From positions 1 to 43,018 of the forward strand of contig JADHNH010000019.1 of the NCBI GenBank assembly GCA_016779605.1: a DNA stretch of 43,018 nucleotides, given 5' to 3'. Source of the DNA: Nevskia sp. (GTDB lineage Bacteria; Pseudomonadota; Gammaproteobacteria; Nevskiales; Nevskiaceae). The notes beneath the pieces are model-generated. The model was not told where the DNA came from. It ran no database searches and saw only the letters and a program-made list of their open reading frames with translations. The position numbers and the translations under genes were made by a program. Positions 6,649-13,156 of this stretch are shown here, in pieces; position 1 is the stretch's first letter, and the number at the start of each line of letters is the position of its first letter.

Positions 6649-6856
6649 CAGTTGAACCGGTACCGAGTTTGACGCCGATTCGGGCAGATGGAAGCGGAAG
6701 TTGGCCCGGAAGTTGCGAGAACTTGGTACAGGCGATGGCGACATCGCCACGGTTCCCGGTCATCAGCGGCATTGTTCGATGGCGACCGGTCACGTCTCCT
6801 CCAGTCCCGGCCACGCCGGGATCGCACCTAGGCCGCCTTACTGGCGGCCTTTTTTT
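6649..6856 (+). ncRNA. Candidate structured small RNA divergent from the GcvA-type regulator
   Basis: About 208 nt, bounded by a promoter-like sequence and a canonical Rho-independent terminator, with no credible coding frame between. Helices visible: a 10-bp stem GTACCGAGTT (6660-6669) with AACTTGGTAC (6720-6729, one G-U pair); GGCGATG (6731-6737) with CATCGCC (6742-6748) capped by a GCGA tetraloop; CCGGTC (6756-6761) with GACCGG (6784-6789); CCCGGC (6806-6811) with GCCGGG (6815-6820); then the terminator stem. Three GGAAG motifs lie at 6690-6694, 6696-6700 and 6708-6712. Position, orientation and length match GcvB relative to gcvA in enterics, but the GU-rich GcvB seed region is absent, so homology is not claimed. 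It could instead be a long leader. Confidence 0.55.
6831..6856 (+). terminator. Rho-independent terminator
   Basis: GGCCGCC (6831-6837), loop TTACT, GGCGGCC (6843-6849), then seven T residues (6850-6856). It is oriented on the plus strand, yet no plus-strand protein gene lies upstream within 1.5 kb, which is the main argument for an RNA gene here. Confidence 0.85.
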
Positions 6857-7290
6857 ATGCCCGCAGGCCCCGCGCCCCGCCTGGGCCGGAAGAATGCCGG
6901 GCGGCATTGGCCGAAACGATGGCCGCGCCAATATTTTTTGCCCAAGCGGCCCGGCCCGGCCGCTCGCGCCACGCAGCCACCCGCTACAATCCCGCTTACG
7001 GCGCAGGAATTGTACTTGAGCGCGCGACAAGCCGGCGAACAGAACCGGCTGGCGTGCATTATAAGGAACGGGTCGATCCAGCTCGTCTGCACCCCGTTTC
7101 GTAGGGCATGCGGGAGTGGAGCCGACGCCGTTGGTGCCAGTGCCGGCCGCTCAGGATATCGGCGTGGCGGTATGCACTGATCGTCAATGAATCGAAGCGT
7201 AATCTTGATATTCGAGCGACCGAGCGGAACGCGGAACCGGCACTGCCCGCGGCCTTGCGCCGGGCTTCGCTGCGGAGCCGCGCGGGCGCG
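6857..7290 (+). other. Non-coding leader region before the GGDEF/EAL gene
   Basis: No gene is supported here. A GCTACAAT sequence at 6983-6990 (-10 TACAAT at 6985-6990) resembles a -10 element and recurs, on the other strand, in front of bioA. A second AT-rich spot, TATAAG, is at 7060-7065. AGCCGG (7030-7035) and CCGGCT (7045-7050) can pair. Codons in the open frame from 7108 to about 7220 include rare ones (CGA, AGG, ATA), unlike the gene that follows. No cyclic-di-GMP riboswitch core was recognised. Confidence 0.4.
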
Positions 7291-9387
7291 GTGCCGCGCG
7301 TGAAGCTGCCCCGGCTGAGCGTCCGCGACCGCCTGCTCGGGCTGTGCCTCGGGCTGGTTGCGGTGTTCGGCAGCGCCAACCTGCTGCTGGGCTTCCTGGT
7401 GGATTCCAACGAGCGGATGCAGGAGGAGCAGCAGGGACGCTACCGCCGCTTCGAGATCATCCAGGCCACCGACCAGGCGCTGGCGCTCTACCGGCACACC
7501 GGCGGGCAGTTCACTTCTGCCGCGCTGCTCAAGAATGCCGACCAGGAGGCGTCGGCGCGGGCCTCCTGGGGCGAAGCGGGGCACAACCTGAATACCGAGC
7601 TGGGCCGGCTGTCGAGCTTCGACCCGGCCAGCGTGGCGATCATCAAAGGGGCGCTGGACGAAGAGCCCAAGTACGTGGACCGCGCCATCGCCGCGCTGCT
7701 CAAGGGCCAGCAGGACGAGGCAGCGCCGATCCTGGCCGAGCTGCAGCGGCGGCTGGACCTGATCGAGAACACGCTCGACGCGGCCAGCCGCCACGAGCAC
7801 GCCATGGCCGAGGAGTTCCAGCGCCGCGAACGCGAGCGCGTGGCGCTGTCGATGCGGATCGCCACCGCGGTCATCCTGGTGGCGGCCATCGTCGGCGTGC
7901 TGCTGGTGCTGCTGGTGGTGCGCTCGATCATCCGCCCGCTGCAGACCACCACCAATGCCATCCGCCAGGTCAACGCCGGCGAGTTCGAGCTCGACCTGCC
8001 GCCGATCAGCCACGACGAGTTCGGCGACATGGCGCTGGCCCTGCGCCAGTTCCGCGACAACGCCGAGAAGCTGCGCCGGCTGGCCTACCAGGATCCGCTG
8101 ACCGGGCTGGGCAACCGCGTGCTGCTGGAGGAGAGCCTGCAGGCGGCCATCGACCGCAGCCGCGGCAGCCGCGACCAGCTCTCCGTGTTCCACCTGGACC
8201 TGGACAACTTCCGCGCGGTCAACGAGCGGCTCGGGCACAAGGCCGGCGACCGTTACCTGTGCGAGGCCGCCGCGCGGCTGCGCCGCTTCATCCCGCCGGA
8301 AGCGCTGCTGTGCCGCTATACCGGCGACAAGTTCATCATGCTGATGGAGGGGCTCGGCAACGATCCGGCGATCGAGCAGCGCATGCGCGAGGCGGCCAAC
8401 ACGATCCTGCGCGGCGTCGCCGAGCCGTACGCGTTCGGCGGGCACCTGCTGAACATGTCGATCTCGATCGGCATCGCCCTGTTTCCCGCCGACGGCGAAA
8501 GCGTCGAGCAGCTCATCAGCAGCGCCGAGGCGGCGGTCTACGTGGCCAAGAAGGCCGGCCGCAACAATGCGCGCTTCGCCGGTGCCCAGCTGACCGGTCT
8601 GGCGCGCCGGCAGATGGCGCTGGTCGGCGATATCCGCCGCGGCCTGGAGATGGGCGAGTTCGAGGTGTACTACCAGCCGATCATCGACGCGGTGACGCGG
8701 CGCGTGGCCGCCGCCGAGGCGCTGCTGCGCTGGAACCATCCCGAGCGCGGCCTGCTGCTGCCGGGCGAGTTCGTGCAGACCGCCGAGGACGCCGGCCTGA
8801 TCCGCCAGCTCGGCGAGCGCTGCCTGACGATGGTCTATGGCCAGCTCGCGCAATGGCGCAAGGCCGGCCGCAGCATCCATGTCTCGGTCAACCTGTCGGC
8901 GCGCCAGGTGCAGGACGACAACATCATCGGCTGGCTGGCGGAGCTGCGCGGGCGCAACGTCGACACCGCGGACCTGGTGGAGTTCGAGCTGACCGAGAGC
9001 GTGCTGTTCGACAACTCCGCCAACACGCTCAAGATCCTCGAGGAGATCCGCAAGCTCGGCTTCCGCCTGGGCCTGGACGACTTCGGCACCGGCTATTCCT
9101 CGCTCAGCTACCTGCAGCGCCTGCCGATCGACAAGATCAAGATCGACCGCCAGTTCGTCTCCGGCATGGGCATCTCCAAGCAGGCGATGGCGATCGTGTC
9201 CGCCACCCTGGCCCTGGCGCGCAACCTGCAGCTCGACGTGGTCGCCGAGGGCGTGGAAACCGCCCAGCAGGTCGACATGCTGCTGCGCTACGAATGCCGG
9301 CTGCTGCAGGGCTTCCACTTCGCGCCCGCCATGCCGGCCGTGGAATTCGAGCGCTGGGTCGCCGACTTCGACCTCGCTCCGGCATGA
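7291..9387 (+). CDS. Membrane GGDEF/EAL protein, degenerate GGDEF and intact EAL
   Basis: About 698 aa from the GTG at 7291. The frame is open back to an ATG at 7108, but early codons look non-coding; TTG 7255 and GTG 7300 are other options. Order: short basic N terminus, first membrane helix (LLGLCLGLVAVFGSANLLLGFLV), a periplasmic helical sensor region of about 150 aa, second helix (AVILVAAIVGVLLVLLVV), HAMP linker, GGDEF domain, EAL domain. The GGDEF signature reads TGDKF (344-348) instead of GGDEF, so cyclase activity is unlikely. The EAL domain keeps EALLRW (476-481), NLSARQ, ELTES, LDDFGTGYSS (Asp596-Asp597), KIDRQF and EGVET, so it should be a c-di-GMP phosphodiesterase. The degenerate GGDEF may bind GTP allosterically. 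Confidence 0.88.
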   Translation: MPRVKLPRLSVRDRLLGLCLGLVAVFGSANLLLGFLVDSNERMQEEQQGRYRRFEIIQATDQALALYRHTGGQFTSAALLKNADQEASARASWGEAGHNLNTELGRLSSFDPASVAIIKGALDEEPKYVDRAIAALLKGQQDEAAPILAELQRRLDLIENTLDAASRHEHAMAEEFQRRERERVALSMRIATAVILVAAIVGVLLVLLVVRSIIRPLQTTTNAIRQVNAGEFELDLPPISHDEFGDMALALRQFRDNAEKLRRLAYQDPLTGLGNRVLLEESLQAAIDRSRGSRDQLSVFHLDLDNFRAVNERLGHKAGDRYLCEAAARLRRFIPPEALLCRYTGDKFIMLMEGLGNDPAIEQRMREAANTILRGVAEPYAFGGHLLNMSISIGIALFPADGESVEQLISSAEAAVYVAKKAGRNNARFAGAQLTGLARRQMALVGDIRRGLEMGEFEVYYQPIIDAVTRRVAAAEALLRWNHPERGLLLPGEFVQTAEDAGLIRQLGERCLTMVYGQLAQWRKAGRSIHVSVNLSARQVQDDNIIGWLAELRGRNVDTADLVEFELTESVLFDNSANTLKILEEIRKLGFRLGLDDFGTGYSSLSYLQRLPIDKIKIDRQFVSGMGISKQAMAIVSATLALARNLQLDVVAEGVETAQQVDMLLRYECRLLQGFHFAPAMPAVEFERWVADFDLAPA

Positions 9388-9436
9388 GCTGAAAGCCGCC
9401 GATCACCGGCAGGCCGCGCGCCTCAGCCGCGGCGGA

Positions 9437-10327
9437 TCATCCGCGCGACAGTTCGTCCAGCTTGCGCCGTGCCGCGTGGGCGACCAGCGCTTCGCGGTCC
9501 TTGCATGCCGCCTCCCAGACCGCCTCCGCGCCGGCCGGGTCCAGCCGCGCCTGCGACTCGAACGCCGCCAGGCGCGCGCGGCGCGAAGGGTGCTGGCGCG
9601 CCAGGTCCGCCAGCAGCTGCAAGGTGTCGGCATTGCCGGCGCGGCCGGCCATCGCCAGGATCGACACGCGGCGCGAATTGTCCGCTTCGGGCGGGCAGTT
9701 CATCAGCGTGCGCCGCTCCAGGTCGAAGAAATACTGGTCGCGCAGCATCACTTCCGGCGTGCAGGTCATCAGGTTCAGCGTGATGCTGAGGTCCTCCGGC
9801 GGAAACTGCACGTGCAGGTCGCGGCTGGCGCGGTAGAGCATGACGTTGCCGGTGGTGAACAGCTTGCGCTCGAGGAAGCGCATCTCGACCGGCTCGCCCG
9901 GGTAGCCCTCGATCTTGTCGTAGTCGTACTCGTAGATTTCGCTGACGTAGCCCGGCCCCAGGTAGCCCACCGTCAGGAAGTTGTAGTTGTGGTCGTGCGC
10001 CACGTCGTAGGCGAACTGGTCCTGGTAGACGCGCCCGTTGGAGACGTCGGCGCTCGACGGCCAGATGTTGGCCCGCACGAAGAAATTCTCGCCTTCGGCC
10101 AGGAATACCGTCTGCGCCGAGGCGATGACGCGGCCGCGGAACAGGTTGCTGACCTGCTTGTTGATGTGCCGCACCACCAGCTCGCGGTCGTTGGCCAGCC
10201 CGCGCAGCATCGGCGCGGCCGTGGCGATGCTGTCGATGTCGCGCAGGTCCACGTTGTCGCGCACGAACTCGACGAACTCGGCGAGGCTGACGGTGCGGCT
10301 GTTGCTGGCGGCGAGGGTCAGGGCCAT
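9437..10327 (-). CDS. Cupin-like protein with C-terminal HEAT-like repeats, metal ligands intact
   Basis: 296 aa, family not recognised by name. The middle third looks like a cupin metal site: AHDHNYNFLTVGYLGPG (a His-x-His pair), an acidic residue in YVSEIYEYDYD, and a later strand with His in RASRDLHVQFPPEDL. Residues about 225-296 (RRVSILAMAGRAGNADTLQL to HAARRKLDELSRG) form HEAT/PBS-lyase-like helical pairs. This suggests an iron-dependent oxygenase-type core with a peptide- or protein-docking helical module. It lies 7 nt downstream of a paralogue (10335-11222) in the same orientation; both follow a 48-residue peptide gene. No signal peptide. A role in modifying a small peptide is inference; a regulatory or storage cupin is possible. 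Confidence 0.7.
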   Translation of the reverse strand: MALTLAASNSRTVSLAEFVEFVRDNVDLRDIDSIATAAPMLRGLANDRELVVRHINKQVSNLFRGRVIASAQTVFLAEGENFFVRANIWPSSADVSNGRVYQDQFAYDVAHDHNYNFLTVGYLGPGYVSEIYEYDYDKIEGYPGEPVEMRFLERKLFTTGNVMLYRASRDLHVQFPPEDLSITLNLMTCTPEVMLRDQYFFDLERRTLMNCPPEADNSRRVSILAMAGRAGNADTLQLLADLARQHPSRRARLAAFESQARLDPAGAEAVWEAACKDREALVAHAARRKLDELSRG

Positions 10328-10334
10328 GTCGGGC

Positions 10335-11222
10335 TCAGGACGAGGACGGGCTCTTCTGCCTGATCTGCTGCAGGGTCCTGGCGGCGGCGTTGCGCACGTG
10401 CGGATGCGGATCGTCCTTGGCCAGTTCCAGCTTCGCCATCGCCGCCGTGCGGCTCAGGCGGCCGAGGTTCTGGATCGCGGCCCAGCGCACCGCATGGTGC
10501 GGATGGCCGGTGAGCATGCTCAGCGGCTCGAGCGAGTACTGGTGGGCCAGGCGTCCCATCACGTAGGCGGCCACGCGCATCTGGGTGGCGCTCAGCTCGC
10601 TGTCGTTGGCCTGCCAGGCATGCAGGCTGTCCTTGTTGAACAGCCATTCGAGCGTCTGCAGCACGCCGCTGGTGAACTTGACCACCAGCAGCGGCTGGTC
10701 GATCAGGAAATCGTAGACGTAGCGGTCCGAGCGCAGGCACAGCACGTCGCCGGGGACGACGGTAGCGGCGCCGTCGCGCTCGATGCGCAGCGACGGGTCG
10801 AAGATCTCGTTGCGGTAGTTCGCCGGCAGCCGGTATTGCTCGTAGCGCAGCTCGTCGCCGCCGATCGGCGCATACATGGCGTACGCCGGCAACGTGTGGA
10901 TATAGCGCCGCGGCCGCTCCAGCAGGGTCACCGACAGGCTGTAGCCGTTGCCGTTGCGCAGCGTCAGCTGGTTGAAGCGGCAATCCGGCAGGTGCGTCGG
11001 ATCGGCGATCTGCGCCCGCAATTCGTCGTTGAACAACTCGGCCACGAAGCCGGTCTGCACCAGCGCGCTGAACGCCGGCTTGCAATCCCAGAACGTCTCC
11101 GGCCGCCGCGGGTCGAACAGGCGCTCCACTTCCGCGGCGAATACGGAAACGTGTTGGTTGTCGGACGTCGTCGGCAAGGCAGGCTCGGTGGACAGGGGCC
11201 TGCGCGATGCGCCTGCCGCCAT
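10335..11222 (-). CDS. Cupin-like/HEAT-like paralogue, metal site degenerate
   Basis: 295 aa, same architecture as the next gene downstream. The region equivalent to the His-x-His pair reads RYIHTLPAYAMYAPIGG, keeping a single His, and the strand that holds the last His in the partner reads LRSDRYVYDFLIDQ. It therefore looks like a non-catalytic partner. The last 75 residues (VAAYVMGRLAHQYSLEPLSM, HPHHAVRWAAIQNLGRLS, DDPHPHVRNAAARTLQQI) are three clear HEAT-like repeats. It starts at ATG 11222 and is separated by 7 nt from the downstream gene, so the two are co-transcribed. Just upstream is TAACAAGTT (11233-11241), a 9-mer also found before the small peptide gene (11831-11839). Family unnamed; function unknown. 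Confidence 0.68.
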   Translation of the reverse strand: MAAGASRRPLSTEPALPTTSDNQHVSVFAAEVERLFDPRRPETFWDCKPAFSALVQTGFVAELFNDELRAQIADPTHLPDCRFNQLTLRNGNGYSLSVTLLERPRRYIHTLPAYAMYAPIGGDELRYEQYRLPANYRNEIFDPSLRIERDGAATVVPGDVLCLRSDRYVYDFLIDQPLLVVKFTSGVLQTLEWLFNKDSLHAWQANDSELSATQMRVAAYVMGRLAHQYSLEPLSMLTGHPHHAVRWAAIQNLGRLSRTAAMAKLELAKDDPHPHVRNAAARTLQQIRQKSPSSS

Positions 11223-11574
11223 GGCTCAATCATAACAAGTTGAGCGGACGAACCTGTGGACCAGCACCGCCGCTGGCCGCCGGAAACAGCACCGATGCTC
11301 GGCGCCGCCGCGCCGGCAGCCACATCCGCGCTCATTGACGGGCCTGCTTATGCGCAATAGCCCGCCCCGACCGGCGGCGGAACCGCGCAACGGAAATGCG
11401 CCGCCCGGACCCGGCGGACGCTGCCGCACCCTCGCCGGCACAGCCGGCTAAAGCGCACAACCCATTTGCAGCCAAGCCCAGGCGACGGACGCGATGGCCG
11501 TCACCCGTTTGATACTACGCGCGCCGGCCAAAGCGGAGCGCCGGCCGGCGCCCCGCTTCCGGTCACGCAGATGC
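11223..11574. other. Gap between cupin/HEAT operon and the small peptide gene
   Basis: No convincing gene. A minus-strand frame of about 70 codons (11226-11441) is Arg/Gly/Pro-rich and has no ribosome-binding site. The stretch holds the strong palindrome at 11531-11558 and, near its end, an AT-rich spot at 11227-11242 directly before the cupin gene start. Confidence 0.4.
11531..11558 (-). terminator. Strong palindrome after the small peptide gene (attenuator candidate)
   Basis: AAGCGGAGCGCCGG (11531-11544) meets CCGGCGCCCCGCTT (11545-11558); 13 of 14 positions pair, and on the minus-strand RNA the odd one is a G-U pair. It starts 16 nt after the small peptide stop. No real T-run follows, so it may stabilise or partly terminate the peptide transcript rather than end it fully. 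Confidence 0.45.
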
Positions 11575-11721
11575 TTAGACAGCGGTCTCGGGCAGGCGAT
11601 AGGAGATCAGGTAGATCGCCTGGTGTTCCTGCGAGTTCGCGGCTTCGGCGGCACCCACACCGGCAACGTCGTATTCCAGATCGCAGATTTCGATCACGTC
11701 GGCATTGATGTCTTCGCGCAT
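11575..11721 (-). CDS. Small acidic peptide, 48 aa (possible RiPP precursor)
   Basis: The frame begins MREDINADV and ends ISYRLPETAV. It has 10 acidic residues and only two arginines, one cysteine (13) and a small-residue segment GVGAAEAA (21-28) that could separate a leader from a core. Codon third positions are mostly G/C, as in neighbouring genes. AGGG lies 8 nt upstream of the ATG. The gene points toward, and is upstream of, the two cupin/HEAT-like genes on the same strand, with a strong hairpin just after its stop. This order (peptide, hairpin, modifying-type enzymes) is common in ribosomally made, modified peptide loci, but no family match was recognised and no transporter is adjacent. 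It may also be a plain small regulatory protein. Confidence 0.55.
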   Translation of the reverse strand: MREDINADVIEICDLEYDVAGVGAAEAANSQEHQAIYLISYRLPETAV

Positions 11722-12086
11722 GGCGTTTTCCCTAGAAAGATTTGGCCTCGGAACTGAGGCCCGACAACCGTATCGGGAATGCGCGAACGTGAACAGTAGA
11801 CAAAACTTACTATTATGAATGATGCGTCAGTAACAAGTTTCTCATAGGTAAAAATCCCCCGCGGTTTTTTTCCACTAATCGTCGGAGTATCGCCATTTAT
11901 CGGTCATCAAGCCACCACTCCGGCCGTTGACCGCAAAAAATGCACCGCTGGTCGGCTTTGAACTACCGTTGATCCGCAGCGAGCTGAACGTCCGGGCTAA
12001 AGAAATTGCCCTCGCGGACGGTGGCAAAAGTTGCGCAAGCCTGCGGCCGGCGCCGGCCCGGCGAAATGGCGGCTTGTGCAGGAGCC
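11722..12086. other. AT-rich intergenic region upstream of the small peptide gene
   Basis: No gene supported. It is markedly AT-richer than the surroundings between 11790 and 11885. It includes the inverted repeat at 11803-11840 and a CATAAT -10-like element on the minus strand (11817 to 11812). The part next to the LysR gene end (12000-12086) shows nothing further. Confidence 0.4.
11803..11840. promoter_or_regulatory. Inverted repeat, possible operator of the small peptide gene
   Basis: AAACTTACT (11803-11811) faces AGTAACAAGTTT (11829-11840); the arms match apart from a three-base insertion in the second. It lies about 80-120 bp before the peptide start and flanks the CATAAT element. The half-site TAACAAGTT is repeated before the cupin/HEAT gene at 11233-11241, so one regulator might act at both. 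Confidence 0.35.
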
Positions 12087-13073
12087 TCAGGGCTGCCGCT
12101 TGGCGCGCTCGCCGCGCGGCCCGGCGGCCGGCCGGAGCGGGCGGCGCGGCGCGGGAGCCGCCAGCAAGGGGAGCTTCTGCAACTGCGCACGCAGCCACTG
12201 GCTGGCCGGCTCCTCCTCCGACTGCCGGTGCCAGTAGACGTGGATCTCCATCTCCGGCATTTCCAGCGGCATCGGCAGCAGCGGCAGGTTCAGGCCGGCC
12301 GAGGCCGACAGGATCTGCGCGTAGCGGCGCGGCAGCGTCAGCAGCAGCTCCGAGGCGGCGGCGATGCGGCAGGCCGCCACGTAGTTCTGGCAGCGCACCA
12401 GGACGCGCCGGTGCAGGCCCAGCCGGTTGAGGATGAAGTCTTCCATGACTGGCCCGCTGCGGCGCGAGGAAACCGCGACGTGGCCGGCCTCCATGTAGTC
12501 GCGTGCGCTCAGGCGCCGCCTGCCGGCGGCCAGCACGCAGAAAGGATCCTTGGCCAGCGGCGCGTGGCGCAGCTCGGCGCCGGTGACGCGCGCCACGTCG
12601 ATGGCCAGGTCCAGCCGGCCGCTGGCCAGGTCCGCCGGCAGGTCGCCGCGGCGGATGCGCAGGCTGGACACCACCACGCGCGGCGCGATCCGCCGCAGGT
12701 GCGCCACCAGCGGCGGCAGCACGATCATCTCCATTTCCTCGGGCACCGCCACGGCGACGTTGTCGAGGTCGGCCGCCGGATCGAAGCCCACGCCGCGCTG
12801 CAGCGCCGAGCGCAGCCCGGCGAGCGCTTCCTGGACCGCCGGCGCCAGGCGCGTTGCCAGCGGCGTGGGCCGCACGCCGAAGCCCTGGCGCACGAACAGC
12901 GCGTCGCCGAGCTGGGCGCGCAGCCGCGCCAGCGCATGGCTGACCGCCGACTGGCTCAGGGCCAGCGCCGCGGCGCTGCGCGTGAGGTTGCGCTCCCGGT
13001 ACACGGTTTCGAACACGCGCAGCAGGTTCAGGTCGATGCGGCGCAGGCCCGGCAAAACATGATCAGACGTCAT
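12087..13073 (-). CDS. LysR-type transcriptional regulator (NodD/LinR-like type)
   Basis: 328 aa. The winged-helix region reads IDLNLLRVFETVYRERNLTRSAAALALSQSAVSHALARL, the NodD/LinR-like variant of LysR proteins. It is followed by the effector-binding domain (DNVAVAVPEEMEMIVLPPLV onward) and a basic Arg/Pro-rich tail. Its ATG is 83 nt from the ATG of the acyl-CoA dehydrogenase on the opposite strand, the usual arrangement for a LysR gene and its target. The gap contains AT-rich sequence (13074-13115) suited to a T-N11-A site. A likely role is control of that dehydrogenase in response to a metabolite. It might also act on the small peptide gene downstream, but nothing shows this. Confidence 0.88.
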   Translation of the reverse strand: MTSDHVLPGLRRIDLNLLRVFETVYRERNLTRSAAALALSQSAVSHALARLRAQLGDALFVRQGFGVRPTPLATRLAPAVQEALAGLRSALQRGVGFDPAADLDNVAVAVPEEMEMIVLPPLVAHLRRIAPRVVVSSLRIRRGDLPADLASGRLDLAIDVARVTGAELRHAPLAKDPFCVLAAGRRRLSARDYMEAGHVAVSSRRSGPVMEDFILNRLGLHRRVLVRCQNYVAACRIAAASELLLTLPRRYAQILSASAGLNLPLLPMPLEMPEMEIHVYWHRQSEEEPASQWLRAQLQKLPLLAAPAPRRPLRPAAGPRGERAKRQP

Positions 13074-13156
13074 GATTATCTATGCCAACAAATCAGTTTA
13101 TTCATTGTAGCGCCGGGCATAGCATGTCGGTGTACCGAACCGAAGGAGCGAACAAG

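Noticed and set aside
6688..6831. 47-codon open frame inside the candidate sRNA, ending at the terminator stem
   Set aside because: It is arginine-rich with rare codons (AGA, AGG, CGA) and has no spaced ribosome-binding site; conserved-looking helices explain the region better.
6857..7290. Cyclic-di-GMP riboswitch in front of the GGDEF/EAL gene
   Set aside because: Neither the GEMM-I core motifs nor a matching expression platform near the start codon could be found.
6838..9318. 826-codon minus-strand frame over the GGDEF/EAL gene
   Set aside because: Shadow of the sense gene with low-complexity His/Gln/Arg composition and no start signals.
11226..11441. Second small minus-strand gene upstream of the cupin/HEAT pair
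   Set aside because: Arg/Gly/Pro-rich, no ribosome-binding site, and overlaps a likely promoter region.
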